Positions 14,719-24,873 are shown, numbered from the stretch's first letter. The stretch is 64,000 bases of DNA from Vagococcus intermedius (GCF_029144185.1 NZ_CP110232.1:1178001-1242000), one strand, 5' to 3'. A program made the numbers and translations. Notes: generated by a model from the letters alone, not told the origin.

Positions 14719-15588
14719 TTGAAAAAGATAAAATTATTAAGCGCTACTCTACTCGCTGTCTTAGTTCTTACCGCTTGTAGTCCATCGCTCAAACCCAAGG
14801 AAGAAAAGAAACAAGATCTAACAGAAGACACTTCTAAAAACAAGACTAAAAAGAAGGAACCTTCAGAAGAAACACCTTTAAAAGATAAGACCAACAAGAA
14901 AAAGAAGACAACGTCCCAGAAAGACGATAAAGAGCACAGTAATACTGAAAACACTCACAATAAAAAGAAAAACAACGCGAAGCTCGATAAAAATAAAACT
15001 GTCACAAATGAGTCGGAGCAACAGTCAGCAAAAAATGATGATAAGGGTCAGACTGATAATAAAAAAACAGCTATGAAAAAAAAGAAAGAACAGCTTCCAG
15101 AACCTGAAGGCGTACAAGATGAAAAAATCTATACTACAGACTGGAATACTAATTGGAATGGTCTTGAAACTAGCATTGGCGAGGTCTCAGTTGTCAAGAT
15201 GGACCCTGAGGTAATGGCAGATTCGGGTATCGAAGGTCAAGGTTTAGTTGGCGTTAAATTCTCTTTAAATAATAAGAGTGATATTCCTTTAGACGTTTAT
15301 CCTGATCAATCACAATTAAATATTAATGGACAAATTGTTGAAGCTAACATGTTAGCTAGTGACCAAATAGGTGGACAAGTACAATCTGGTGAAACAAAGG
15401 AAGGTTTTGTTATTTATAATCTACCTGAATTAGAAAATATCGAAGAGTTAACAAATTTTAATGTCGAGTGGCGTGCCAGTCATGATGAAGAATTAGTTGA
15501 AGACCAAGAAACAGCCTTTGACACTGTTTATGAAACGGGTAATGATTCCAGTTATCAAGAATTTACAGCGAATATCCAATTAAAATAA
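14719..15588 (+). CDS. DUF5067-like secreted lipoprotein with a Lys-rich linker
   Basis: 289 residues from a TTG start with AGGAG nine bases upstream; this start gives a proper signal peptide. Lipobox LTAC (Cys20), then a low-complexity Lys/Glu/Thr linker to about residue 130, then a compact beta domain (GQGLVGVKFSLNNKSDIPLD ... GGQVQSGETKEGFVIY) of the DUF5067/DUF4352 immunoglobulin-like type. Expected on the outer membrane face. Function unknown. It is the first of two similar Lys-rich lipoproteins in the window (the other at 27537). Confidence 0.7.
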   Translation: MKKIKLLSATLLAVLVLTACSPSLKPKEEKKQDLTEDTSKNKTKKKEPSEETPLKDKTNKKKKTTSQKDDKEHSNTENTHNKKKNNAKLDKNKTVTNESEQQSAKNDDKGQTDNKKTAMKKKKEQLPEPEGVQDEKIYTTDWNTNWNGLETSIGEVSVVKMDPEVMADSGIEGQGLVGVKFSLNNKSDIPLDVYPDQSQLNINGQIVEANMLASDQIGGQVQSGETKEGFVIYNLPELENIEELTNFNVEWRASHDEELVEDQETAFDTVYETGNDSSYQEFTANIQLK

Positions 15589-15596
15589 AAAGAAAT

Positions 15597-15631
15597 TAAA
15601 GAGGTAGAAAATGCTACTTCTTTTTTTTATT
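15597..15631 (+). terminator. terminator after the lipoprotein gene
   Basis: Stem AAAGAGGTAG with CTACTTCTTT (one mismatch), followed by eight T. Confidence 0.8.
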
Positions 15632-15749
15632 TGATGCGATCAGTATATTTACAAAAAAAATACTTCATGTTATATTTGTTGTTCTATAATCAATTAACTG
15701 ACAACTGATTAGTAATTACTAATTTAAATAATATGGAGGCTAGTCAACT

Positions 15750-16391
15750 ATGACAACACATATCTATAAAAATAATGATTTTTCAGCTATTATGAAGGGA
15801 CGCCGCTCAATTAGAAAGTATGATACGACTGTCAAAATTAGCCAAAGCGAAATGACAGCTATCTTAAAAGATACTATTACTGCCCCCTCTTCTATTAACA
15901 TGCAGCCTTGGCGTTTTGTCGTTATTTCCAGCCCTGAAGGCAAAGAGAAATTAAAACCATTGGTTAAATTTAATGCAACTCAAAATGATACTTCCGCTGC
16001 GATGATTTTAATTTTTGGAGACTTAAATAATTTTGATAATGCAGACAAAATTTTATCTCAAGCTGTTGCAGAAGGATTGATGCCAGAAGAAGTGAAAAAA
16101 CGTCAGCTAGAGATGTTTACTCCCATTTATAATAATATGTCAAAAGAAAAACTAAAGGATATTGTCTTAATAGACGCTGGGCTAGTTGCGATGCAATTTA
16201 TGCTAACTGCTAGAGCTTACGGTTACGATACCAACCCAATTGGTGGTTTTGATCACGATAACTTGGCTCAGACTTTTGGTTTAGATTCTGACCGTTACCT
16301 ACCAGTGATGATTATCAGTATTGGTAAAGCAGACGAAGATGGGTATTCTTCTGTCCGTTTACCTGTAGATGATGTCACTACTTGGGTTTAA
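15750..16391 (+). CDS. nitroreductase-family FMN oxidoreductase
   Basis: 213 residues with the family N terminus MKGRRSIRKYDTTVKISQSEM, the FMN-contact segment APSSINMQPWRFVVISSPEG and a C-terminal GGFDHDNLAQTFGLD. Typical NAD(P)H-dependent flavin reductases acting on nitroaromatics or quinones; the natural substrate is unknown. ATGGAGG precedes the ATG. Alone in its transcript. Confidence 0.9.
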   Translation: MTTHIYKNNDFSAIMKGRRSIRKYDTTVKISQSEMTAILKDTITAPSSINMQPWRFVVISSPEGKEKLKPLVKFNATQNDTSAAMILIFGDLNNFDNADKILSQAVAEGLMPEEVKKRQLEMFTPIYNNMSKEKLKDIVLIDAGLVAMQFMLTARAYGYDTNPIGGFDHDNLAQTFGLDSDRYLPVMIISIGKADEDGYSSVRLPVDDVTTWV

Positions 16392-16397
16392 TACGCT

Positions 16398-16443
16398 ATA
16401 AAAAGAACGTGCCAGACTGTTGAAAAGTCTGACACGTTCTTTT
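16398..16443. terminator. bidirectional terminator between nitroreductase and terC
   Basis: AAAAAGAACGTG pairs with CACGTTCTTTTT, and CAGACT with AGTCTG inside. Serves both convergent genes. Confidence 0.9.
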
Positions 16444-16455
16444 TATGATTTACTT

Positions 16456-17190
16456 TTAGATAGTTTCTCGGCTACGATTGCGATATTTATTAATAGCAAT
16501 TGTTACAACAAAGGATAAGAAAACTACTAAAGCAAATAACATTGTTGGTATTTCAATATCAATCATAGGGATTGATAAAAATAGTTTGATACCAATAAAG
16601 AAGATCAAGAAGTAAGCCATGCCTTCTAATTCTGGAATTTTATCCATCCAGCTTGCTATAATTTGTGCGATACCACGCATGCATAGGATACCAACAAACC
16701 CTCCTAGTAAAATGACTACAGGATTATCTGATACTGCTAAAGATGCTAAAACGGCATCTACTGAAAAGGCAATGTCCATTAGTTCAATTGAAATAACGGT
16801 CTGCCAAAAACCACGTTTTTTGCTTGATGTTTCATGTTGATCTAGCTGCTCCTTATTTCTGCCAAAAAAGTGCTTATAAGCTAAATAAACTAAGTAGAGT
16901 GCACCCAATACTTTTATTTGCCATAAATGAATTAAAAATGTCCCTAATCCTATCGCAATAAATCTAAAAATATAAGCTCCCCATAAGCCATACGTCAATG
17001 CTTTTTTTCGATCTTTAGGGTCATCTAAGGTTTTTGTTTGAGCGGCAAGTACTACAGCATTGTCAACTGACAACAAGCACTCCATTACTACTAACGTTAA
17101 TAATAGTACCCAAGAACTTGATGATCCTAGAAAATCCAACCAATTCGCCTTATCAAAGAACGGTTGATACAACTTAATTAATACGTCCAA
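16456..17190 (-). CDS. TerC/Alx-family membrane protein
   Basis: 244 residues, seven or so helices. The conserved metal-site segments ECLLSVDNAVVLAAQ and SIELMDIAFSVDAVLASLA are both present with their acidic residues. Relatives (YceF, YkoY, MeeF/MeeY) export manganese or load it onto secreted proteins. A yybP-ykoY manganese riboswitch, frequent upstream of such genes, was looked for and not seen. GGGAATGATTTGG precedes the start. Confidence 0.9.
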   Translation of the reverse strand: MDVLIKLYQPFFDKANWLDFLGSSSSWVLLLTLVVMECLLSVDNAVVLAAQTKTLDDPKDRKKALTYGLWGAYIFRFIAIGLGTFLIHLWQIKVLGALYLVYLAYKHFFGRNKEQLDQHETSSKKRGFWQTVISIELMDIAFSVDAVLASLAVSDNPVVILLGGFVGILCMRGIAQIIASWMDKIPELEGMAYFLIFFIGIKLFLSIPMIDIEIPTMLFALVVFLSFVVTIAINKYRNRSRETI

Positions 17191-17643
17191 ATCATTCCCT
17201 CTTTCTTTTCACCTAGCGTCACTAAAATCCAATTAGCAACAGAGAATAGTATCTCATATTTTCAGAAATTTTTCATCTTAATAAACTTAGATTACCGATT
17301 AAATAAATCTCATGATTATATAATACAATGTCTATCTTAAATCCCAAAAACCACCTCATGATAACTGAATAAGTTAGCTTGAAGTGGTTTTTGGGGTTGA
17401 TAAATTAAGGTTTCTTTACTTGCTAAGATTAGCATTAAAAGTCAGTAACATCACGTTTCCGCATGATGTCACTAACACAGACTACTATTTAAATTAGCTA
17501 TAGTAAATACACATTTTTTTGAGATAACAACTAGCCTCATTAGAAAGCGGACGCAAATCCTTCATTTTATAGTTTTATCGCTATTAAGATAACAGTATAA
17601 TTTTTTTCATAAAAATTGATTATTATGAGACGACTATGGCTGA
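17191..17643. other. 450-base intergenic region with two large dyads
   Basis: A long hairpin, CCCAAAAACCAC (17343-17354) with GTGGTTTTTGGG (17384-17395), has an extended partly paired inside (TAACT/AGTTA). It may be the terminator of the choloylglycine-hydrolase-family gene, which otherwise lacks one, although it is 250 bases away. A second imperfect dyad, GTCAGTAACATCA with TGATGTCACTAAC, spans 17441-17476. No coding sequence is visible. Confidence 0.5.
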
Positions 17644-18753
17644 TTACACTCCTATTTTTAAAAAATGATACGATTCCTTTCTAGAAACAGCTGCTCTTAA
17701 AACTTTTTCACCCTCAAATAGATCCGGAGTCATTTCCAATCTAGAAATTTGATTGTCTTCAAACGTTTTAATTGTCAAAATTAATTTTTCTGGATTTAAG
17801 CCATAAGCTGAAGTGTATTGGGTATATTGAATAGTTTCCTCTTCAGGATTAAAGGGACTCGTTTTACGAATTGCACCGTAAGGTATATCAAATTGATTTA
17901 ATAAATTATACGTATGATGCAATGCCTCTTCAACATTTTCTGGTACTACCATCAAATCACGTAAAATAGCGGCTCTGACAAAACGTGACTGGGGTGTAAA
18001 GTCTCCAGGTAATCCCGTTAAACCACTTCCAAGTCCTCCTGAAAATACTTCTTGCTCTCCAATATTACGAGTAGGAGTTGCATAACAACTCAGTCCAGTA
18101 TAATTTTGTAAGTTCTTTAAATGCCAATCAAAGTGAGGCGTATTAGTAAATACTTTAACTTTATTATCTGTGATGGTAAAACCGTCATAATGATCTGGTT
18201 CAACTGAAATCGAGGCCCCACTTTGATCATAAAAGACATAGTGCTGGGGCTGAGCATCTCCTAATAAGTTCTTAACATTAGCAACTTGAACATCTTGATT
18301 GATATGTTCTTTAATATCTTGAACAGACGAATAATTAGCTAAAACGTAGGTCACAACTTCTTCACCACGTAGTGGCGTTTTGTTCAATTTTTGAATCGTT
18401 TCTAATTCGGCGTATTTATTGTAGCCATTGCCAAAATAAAAGGAGCCACCTGCTAAACCTTTTTCGTTGACACCGTCCATAATTAGTTCGGTTTCACTTG
18501 TTTCTGATAAGATATTTTTCAAATCAGGCATTTCCTTGGACATTTTATCGCGAAGATTCATATCCGCCATTTTCCCATCCATTACGACTGCGAGAGTCGC
18601 ATACTTAAAAGTAATTGGGCTTAGTAGCTGTGATTTAGACACAAATTTTCTGGGGATAATTGCTGCTTGAACTGGTAAAGGTAAAGCGTATTCTTGCGTT
18701 CTACCAAACGTCACCTGTCCATCTTTTGTAACGAAACCAATACCTGTACACAT
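17644..18753 (-). CDS. choloylglycine hydrolase-family (linear amide C-N hydrolase) enzyme
   Basis: 369 residues, an Ntn hydrolase: Cys2 follows the initiator Met (MCTGIGFVTKDGQVTFGRTQEY) and Arg18 is conserved, but the usual Asp21 is Glu. TNTPHFDWHLKNLQNY carries the conserved Asn, and GSGLTGLPGDFTPQSRFVRA the later Arg. The family includes bile salt hydrolases and penicillin V acylases; sequence alone does not decide which. It is longer than usual (about 320-340). Divergent from an Mga-like regulator, with 213 bases between them, which suggests control by it. A paralogue lies at 31643. Confidence 0.85.
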   Translation of the reverse strand: MCTGIGFVTKDGQVTFGRTQEYALPLPVQAAIIPRKFVSKSQLLSPITFKYATLAVVMDGKMADMNLRDKMSKEMPDLKNILSETSETELIMDGVNEKGLAGGSFYFGNGYNKYAELETIQKLNKTPLRGEEVVTYVLANYSSVQDIKEHINQDVQVANVKNLLGDAQPQHYVFYDQSGASISVEPDHYDGFTITDNKVKVFTNTPHFDWHLKNLQNYTGLSCYATPTRNIGEQEVFSGGLGSGLTGLPGDFTPQSRFVRAAILRDLMVVPENVEEALHHTYNLLNQFDIPYGAIRKTSPFNPEEETIQYTQYTSAYGLNPEKLILTIKTFEDNQISRLEMTPDLFEGEKVLRAAVSRKESYHFLKIGV

Positions 18754-18966
18754 AATAATTTCCTCCTCCTATTAATGCTTATAACTTACTCACTAGTTTA
18801 TATTAAAAGTACATTTATTGTAAAGATTATTATTGTAGAAATTTAATTTTCGACGTATACTGTAGAAAATACTCCATCATCTACTCATTCCCTTTGCCAA
18901 TTTATGGACTTTTAATTCATTCATCTTATACATTAGATCTTTCAGTTATCCACTAGGAGGGATTCT

Positions 18967-20463
18967 ATGTTTTCAATTTTCCTTAAACAAAATGAACGTT
19001 ATAGTTTAAAAATTTTGATTTTTATTGCTAATAAGTCTCATTTTACGGCTTCGGATATCCAAAGTCTTTTGAAAGTATCCGCTAGTTCTGTTCACCGACT
19101 AATCAAAAATCTCAATAGTGAGTTAATAGTCTTAAGTAATCACTCTATTAGAATTACTAAAAAAGATAAAATTTTTTATCTTTTTTATAATCATTCATCA
19201 TTTTCCTTAACTCAGTTAATTGAATTACTGATGAAACAATTTTTAGAAAAATCGATTACATTTACCATTTTGACTAGCGTCATTTCAAATAACCATATCC
19301 CAGTCGTAAAATTAGCACAAAAAATAAATATTTCAACTAGTTACCTTTATAACTGCCTAACTGATATTAATAAAAAACTAGCACCCTACCACGTCCAACT
19401 GATCCTTAAGCATCAGAAAATAAAGCTAGTTGGGGATGAAGCTACACTAGTGATTTTTTTATTTTTGGTTAGTGAGTCGTTGACTCGTTTTACTATTTTA
19501 GACAATAAAAATGCTTTGTATCACCAACAAACCTTTCAAACTACTTCTCATAATTTAAATGAAACACAGCACGATACCCTATCTCAACTCCTATCCATCG
19601 CCCGTACGCGACACGCTTTTCAAAAAAACCTAATTATAAAAAATCATGACATTTTTGAAATATTAAACAACATTGTAACTGAAAATAATTTACTAGTTAG
19701 GTATTCGCATTTATTTGAGGAACAATCTGACAGTCTTTTATTTTACAATTTATTTGAAAGGTTAATTATTCTCACGAGTGAATCATATGACCAGCGACTG
19801 ACTAGAGGCTATCAACTTTATCAAATCAAGAACAATGAACTAATTCGTCTAGCTAAAAAAATAATCCGTTATTTTCAAACAAATGCGTTGGCTTACCCTA
19901 AATCAATCTCAGCAGATAACTTTTTTGAAACCTTTTATTATATTTGTCTGTTTTCTTCTTGTATAGACTTACTATCAATGGACTATATTTATCAATTTAG
20001 ATACCGAGATAGACAACAATTATTTGAAGAAGAGAGTCGGTACTACTCCCAGACAGAACAACATATTCAACAAGTTGTCCGTTCTATTATTTCATCATAT
20101 TCTAAGTGGGATATCAAACAGAAAGATGCTTATACCGTTTGCATCTCTCGTATTTTACATACTAATTTCTCACCGCCTGTTGTTGCAAAAGTGTCTATAT
20201 TTTTACACTTTCCAGAGTCTATCTATACTGAACAAGCAGTGAAAAAACAGTTAAATTTTTATTTTTCAAATACCTTTATTAACTATGAGACTGATATTAG
20301 CAAGGCGGATATTGTGATTAGTGATCGTTTTATGACTCTACCTGTTGATATCTCATTTTTTCTATTTTATGATATTAAATCGCCTTTCTTATGGGAGAAG
20401 TTATTTATCAGACTGACGACTTATTTAAATCAGGCAATCACACGATTCCCTGATCACGCATAG
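18967..20463 (+). CDS. Mga/AtxA-family PRD-type transcriptional regulator
   Basis: 498 residues from an ATG with AGGAGGGA upstream (MFSIFLKQNERYSLKIL). Two N-terminal helix-turn-helix units (about 10-65 with TASDIQSLLKVSASSVHRLIKNLN, and about 90-140 with VVKLAQKINISTSYLYNCLTDIN), then long helical PRD-like domains and an EIIB-like C terminus (VSIFLHFPESIYTEQAVKKQ ... ADIVISDRF). Mga proteins respond to PTS phosphorylation and control surface or virulence genes. Divergent from the choloylglycine-hydrolase-family gene, and overlapping the convergent gdhA by 26 bases. Similar to the regulator at 51295. Confidence 0.85.
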   Translation: MFSIFLKQNERYSLKILIFIANKSHFTASDIQSLLKVSASSVHRLIKNLNSELIVLSNHSIRITKKDKIFYLFYNHSSFSLTQLIELLMKQFLEKSITFTILTSVISNNHIPVVKLAQKINISTSYLYNCLTDINKKLAPYHVQLILKHQKIKLVGDEATLVIFLFLVSESLTRFTILDNKNALYHQQTFQTTSHNLNETQHDTLSQLLSIARTRHAFQKNLIIKNHDIFEILNNIVTENNLLVRYSHLFEEQSDSLLFYNLFERLIILTSESYDQRLTRGYQLYQIKNNELIRLAKKIIRYFQTNALAYPKSISADNFFETFYYICLFSSCIDLLSMDYIYQFRYRDRQQLFEEESRYYSQTEQHIQQVVRSIISSYSKWDIKQKDAYTVCISRILHTNFSPPVVAKVSIFLHFPESIYTEQAVKKQLNFYFSNTFINYETDISKADIVISDRFMTLPVDISFFLFYDIKSPFLWEKLFIRLTTYLNQAITRFPDHA

Positions 20464-21775
20464 CTTGCGCTACTTTGAGGAATCCGGCAATATTCGCACC
20501 AACAGCATAATCTATCTTATTATCAACAGTCCCAAATTCGACGCATTTATCATGGATATTTCTCATTATTTGTTTAAGTTCTTGATCTACCTCGATTGGT
20601 TTCCATGAATAACGCAGACTATTTTGAGTCATCTCTAAACCAGAAACAGCCACACCTCCGGCATTAGCTGCTTTAGCCGGACCAAATAAAATATCATGTT
20701 GCTTTAACAAGTCAAAAGCTTCTTTAGTAACTGGCATATTACTAGCTTCGCAAACACAAATGATTCCATTACTTAGTAATTGCTTAGCATCTTCTTCCGT
20801 CAATTCATTTTGACAAGCTGAAGGGATCGCAATATCAACTGCGACTTCCCAAGGTTTTCGCCCAAGAATATAAGGGAGATTATAACGTTTAGCATACGCT
20901 TCAACTGGTAAATGGTCACGGCACCATAAATTTTTAACAAACTCAATTTTATCGCCCCTAATTCCCTGTTCATCATATACGTACCCTTTCTTGTCTGATA
21001 TAGTGACTACTGTTCCACCTAACTCTGTTATTTTTTCAATTAAAAATGAGCCAACATTTCCATAACCAGATACGGATACCCGTTTTCCTTTCAGCTCACT
21101 ACCTGCTTTTCTAAGCATATTATCTAAAAAATAAGCAACGCCATATCCTGTCGCTTCAGGTCTGAAATAACTACCGCCCCATTCCATTCCTTTACCTGTT
21201 AAAACGCCTGTAAACTCATTAGTTATTTTCTTATATTGTCCAAATAGATACCCAATTTCACGTTTATTAACACCTAAATCACCTGCAGGTATATCCGTAT
21301 GTTCGCCAATATGACGATATAGCTCTGTCATATAAGAGTGGCAAAAACGCATAATCTCTCTGTCTGATTTTCCAGTACTATCAAAATCAGCTCCTCCTTT
21401 GCCACCACCTAAAGGTAGCGATGTCAAACTATTTTTAAATATCTGCTCAAATGCTAGAAATTTTAAAGTACCTAGGGTGACATGTGGTGAAAATCGTAAC
21501 CCACCTTTATATGGCCCAATAGCGCTGTTAAATTCCACACGCCATCCTCGATTAATTTGAACAGTATCCTCATCATCAATCCAAGGAACACGAAAAGTAA
21601 TCACTCTTTCTGGTTCAACCAAACGTTCTAACAATTTATCTTCTAACCATGTAGGATTCTCTTTGAGATAAGGAGCTAAAGACTCTATTACCTCACGAAC
21701 AGCTTGATGAAATTCAACTTCTCCCGCATTTTTAGAAACGACTTTTTCCATAAATCTTGTTATATCAAATGTCAT
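20438..21775 (-). CDS. gdhA: NADP-type glutamate dehydrogenase
   Basis: 445 residues, the length of hexameric bacterial GdhA. Visible: FRVPWIDDEDTVQINRGWRV, GPYKGGLRFSP, KNSLTSLPLGGGKGGADFD with the catalytic Lys region, PAGDLGVNKREIGYLFGQYK, and the Rossmann motif VSGYGNVGSFL. It interconverts 2-oxoglutarate plus ammonia and glutamate. It is the last gene of an operon with a semialdehyde dehydrogenase and an aminotransferase, where it could regenerate the amino acceptor 2-oxoglutarate. Its 3' end overlaps the Mga-like gene on the other strand. Confidence 0.95.
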   Translation of the reverse strand: MTFDITRFMEKVVSKNAGEVEFHQAVREVIESLAPYLKENPTWLEDKLLERLVEPERVITFRVPWIDDEDTVQINRGWRVEFNSAIGPYKGGLRFSPHVTLGTLKFLAFEQIFKNSLTSLPLGGGKGGADFDSTGKSDREIMRFCHSYMTELYRHIGEHTDIPAGDLGVNKREIGYLFGQYKKITNEFTGVLTGKGMEWGGSYFRPEATGYGVAYFLDNMLRKAGSELKGKRVSVSGYGNVGSFLIEKITELGGTVVTISDKKGYVYDEQGIRGDKIEFVKNLWCRDHLPVEAYAKRYNLPYILGRKPWEVAVDIAIPSACQNELTEEDAKQLLSNGIICVCEASNMPVTKEAFDLLKQHDILFGPAKAANAGGVAVSGLEMTQNSLRYSWKPIEVDQELKQIMRNIHDKCVEFGTVDNKIDYAVGANIAGFLKVAQAMRDQGIV

Positions 21776-21808
21776 CCGAACTCTCTCCTAACTTAATTAA
21801 TTTAACTT

Positions 21809-23272
21809 TTATAAATCATCTTCTGCATAGCGAGCAGTCATTACTTTGCGATGCGTATAAAATTCAACAGCATCTTTACCGTTAGCATGTAAATCACCAA
21901 AAAATGAATTTTTCCAACCTGAAAAGGCAAACCAAGCTAATGGAGCTGGAACACCTAAGTTGATTCCTAACATTCCCGCATCGATTTTTTCTCTAAAATA
22001 ACGAACAGCTGAGGTGTTATTTGTAAAGAGGCACGCGCCATTCGCAAATTCCGAGCTATTTGCTAGATCAACTCCTTCTTTCAAAGAGTTGATGCGTGTA
22101 ATACAGGCAATCGGGGCAAATAGCTCCTGTTCCCAAATTGACATACTTGAGGTGACATGATCAAAGATAGTTGGTCCAATAAAATAACCGCTCGTATTTA
22201 AGCCTTTTTTCCTTCCGTCTAATAATAAGGATGCACCTTCCTCTACCCCTGTTTGGATAGCTGCAAAGATTCTTTCTTTGGCTTCTTTCCGAATCACTGG
22301 ACCTAAAAATACCCCTTCTTTAAGACCATTACCTAAAACAAGCTTTTTAGCCGCTGACGTGTATTTTGCAACAAAAAGATCTGCAATGTCATTTTCAACG
22401 GCAATTACAGCTGCCGCCATACAACGCTCTCCAGCTGAGCCAAAACTAGCATTTATTAATTCAAAAACGGCTTTGTCCAAGTTTGCATCTTTTAAAATAA
22501 TAACGTGATTATTCGCGCCTGCCATAACTTGAACTCTTTTTAAATTAGCTGTCGCTTTTTTATAAACATACTCTCCGGCTTTTTTCGACCCCACAAATGA
22601 AACCGCTTTTATTTCCGGGTTTTCTAAAAGTTCATTTACCACCTCGTGGCTACCATTAACAACATTAACGACTCCGTTTGGAATACCAGTTTTTTCAATT
22701 AGTGTCATCATTTTTTCAATTAAAAGTGGTGTTTTTTCTGAAGGTTTTAATACGACGGTATTCCCCGTTGCTATTGCCATTGGAAATAACCAAAATGGCA
22801 CCATCATAGGAAAGTTAAAGGGGGTTATACAACCAACAACGCCTAATGGGTAACGATAGTTAGTTACTTCAATATCTGAAGCGGCATTTGCTAAAGAATC
22901 CCCCATCATTAAGTTAACAATACTAGCTGCATGCTCAACATTTTCAATCCCTCTTTGTACCTCTCCCATAGACTCACTGAAAGATTTACCATTTTCTAAC
23001 GTGATTAAGTTTGCTAAAACTTCTTTATTTTCAAGCAACAGATGATGTAACTCAAATAAATAACGACCCCTTTTCGGGATACTCACTTGTGACCATTTTT
23101 TAAAGGTCTCTTTAGCTACTGATATGGCCAGTCTGGTCTCATCTTTTGTTCCATAAACTAATTCACCTATCACTTCTTCGGTTGCTGGATTGACGATTAG
23201 TTCTCCTTCGTATCCCTTGGGTGTAATCCATTTCCCGTCAATGTAATGTGAAAATTTTTTAATCGCTGACAA
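21809..23272 (-). CDS. mmsA: CoA-acylating methylmalonate/malonate-semialdehyde dehydrogenase
   Basis: 487 residues of the aldehyde dehydrogenase superfamily. [20 protein letters not shown] and the catalytic [16 protein letters not shown] with its Cys match the MmsA/IolA branch, which converts (methyl)malonate semialdehyde to acetyl- or propionyl-CoA with NAD. It lies 12 bases downstream of a class III aminotransferase and 33 bases upstream of gdhA. No other inositol or valine genes are near, so malonate semialdehyde from beta-alanine is the more natural substrate here; that is inference. Confidence 0.85.
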   Translation of the reverse strand: MSAIKKFSHYIDGKWITPKGYEGELIVNPATEEVIGELVYGTKDETRLAISVAKETFKKWSQVSIPKRGRYLFELHHLLLENKEVLANLITLENGKSFSESMGEVQRGIENVEHAASIVNLMMGDSLANAASDIEVTNYRYPLGVVGCITPFNFPMMVPFWLFPMAIATGNTVVLKPSEKTPLLIEKMMTLIEKTGIPNGVVNVVNGSHEVVNELLENPEIKAVSFVGSKKAGEYVYKKATANLKRVQVMAGANNHVIILKDANLDKAVFELINASFGSAGERCMAAAVIAVENDIADLFVAKYTSAAKKLVLGNGLKEGVFLGPVIRKEAKERIFAAIQTGVEEGASLLLDGRKKGLNTSGYFIGPTIFDHVTSSMSIWEQELFAPIACITRINSLKEGVDLANSSEFANGACLFTNNTSAVRYFREKIDAGMLGINLGVPAPLAWFAFSGWKNSFFGDLHANGKDAVEFYTHRKVMTARYAEDDL

Positions 23273-23284
23273 TAAAATCCCTCC

Positions 23285-24634
23285 TTAAGTTAAGCTCGGA
23301 TGATCTAAAATAAATTGGGTCAACCCTAATTCCAACAAATCGAAAGCACTATCAATTTCTTCTTTAGTAATCGTTAGTGGCGGAGAAATAAAAATACAAG
23401 ACTCGTGAGAATAAGTATAAAAACCTTTGTCTAACAAACAAGCTAATAAGGTTGACATATGTCCCTGTAAATCTTTGCCGTAATCTTGACCATAATCGAT
23501 GATAGGCTCCTTTGTTTGCTTATCTTTAACTAATTCTATCGCTGAAAATAATCCAATGTTTCTAACATCTCCAACATACTTATATTCTTTTAACTTTTCT
23601 AAGCGACTATTAATAACTGATTCCATCTCTTGCACATGGCTGATAATCTCTTCTTGATGGTAGACATTTAAAGCAGCACAGCCCATATGACAAGCCATTG
23701 CATGCCCACTATAAGTAGAACCTGTCATAAGGACATTCTCATCAAAATACTCAGCTATTCTATCTGATACAATCACTCCTCCTAAAGGTAAGTAACCAGC
23801 GGTAACACCCTTAGCAAAGGTAATAATATCAGGTTGAACATTAAAATGATCCACTGCAAACCATTTTCCTGTTCTGCCAAACCCAGACATCACTTCATCG
23901 CAAATCAATAAAATATCGTAGCGTTTGCATAAGGTTGAAAGTCCGGTTAAATACCCTTCTGGCGGTAATAAAACGCCATTGCTACCTGGGATCGGTTCGA
24001 TAAAAATAGCAGCTATGTCTTCTGGGCCTTCAAATTGAATTTGTTTGTCCAACTCACTTAATAAATAATTGGTATAATCTAATTCATCTGAAAATGTTAG
24101 CTTTTCTCGATAAAGATACGGTGTTTTAAATTTTATAAATCCTGGTAAGCCTGGCTCTACCTGAAACCGGCGACTCTCACCTGATAAATTCCCTGCACCA
24201 AACGTACTACCATGATAGGAACGATAACGTGATAAAATTTTATGTTTGCCTGTTACCATACGAGCGATTTTAATAGCATGTTCATTTGCTTCAGCTCCAG
24301 CCATTGTAAAATAAACTTTTTTCATATTACTTGGAGCCACGTCAATAATTTTCTCAGCTAATTCTGACTTACTACTGGATGCAAAGCCAGTTGCAACAAT
24401 TTCTAAGCCAGAAAGTTGGTTGAATGCTTCCAACATTTTTGGATGCTTATGTCCTAAATTAGCATAAACTAACTGAGAAGACATGTCATAATACTCTCGT
24501 CCTTTTTGATCTGTAAACTTGACACCCTGTGATTTAATAATGATATTGTTTCGTTTGTTTTTTTGTCTACTCCATGATTGTAATACTCTTGATTGATCTA
24601 ACTCTTGAATTTCTTCGATTTTATTATCCGACAT
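23285..24634 (-). CDS. class III (omega-amino acid) aminotransferase
   Basis: 449 residues, PLP-dependent. The PLP Lys is in PDIITFAKGVTAGYLPLGG, with ICDEVMSGFGRTGKWFA and the phosphate-binding region MAGAEANEHAIKIARM. Relatives use beta-alanine, 3-aminoisobutyrate, taurine or putrescine as amino donor. First gene of the operon with mmsA and gdhA; together they would turn a beta-amino acid into acyl-CoA, ammonia and reducing power. GAAAAGGAGAGG precedes the ATG. About 280 bases of leader region without a recognisable operator lie upstream. Confidence 0.88.
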   Translation of the reverse strand: MSDNKIEEIQELDQSRVLQSWSRQKNKRNNIIIKSQGVKFTDQKGREYYDMSSQLVYANLGHKHPKMLEAFNQLSGLEIVATGFASSSKSELAEKIIDVAPSNMKKVYFTMAGAEANEHAIKIARMVTGKHKILSRYRSYHGSTFGAGNLSGESRRFQVEPGLPGFIKFKTPYLYREKLTFSDELDYTNYLLSELDKQIQFEGPEDIAAIFIEPIPGSNGVLLPPEGYLTGLSTLCKRYDILLICDEVMSGFGRTGKWFAVDHFNVQPDIITFAKGVTAGYLPLGGVIVSDRIAEYFDENVLMTGSTYSGHAMACHMGCAALNVYHQEEIISHVQEMESVINSRLEKLKEYKYVGDVRNIGLFSAIELVKDKQTKEPIIDYGQDYGKDLQGHMSTLLACLLDKGFYTYSHESCIFISPPLTITKEEIDSAFDLLELGLTQFILDHPSLT

Positions 24635-24873
24635 ATAATCCTCTCCTTTTCTTTTTCTGCTAACTCTTAAAAAGTAGTCATCATTTAATAAATGCCTGCT
24701 TTTCTCTTACAGTGTAACTAGTATGTTGTTCCATGATTATGTTTTTTTGAAACTAACCTGCCATTATGTCATAGTTTTATTTGACATCATCATAACCAAT
24801 AAAAAAACTTTTATGCTATCTTTTATCAGCTATTTATTTAAGGAAGAACCTTTTTCCTAATATCAAAACAATC

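Noticed and set aside
17191-17640. yybP-ykoY manganese riboswitch upstream of the TerC-family gene
   Set aside because: The conserved aptamer segments are not visible on the minus strand.
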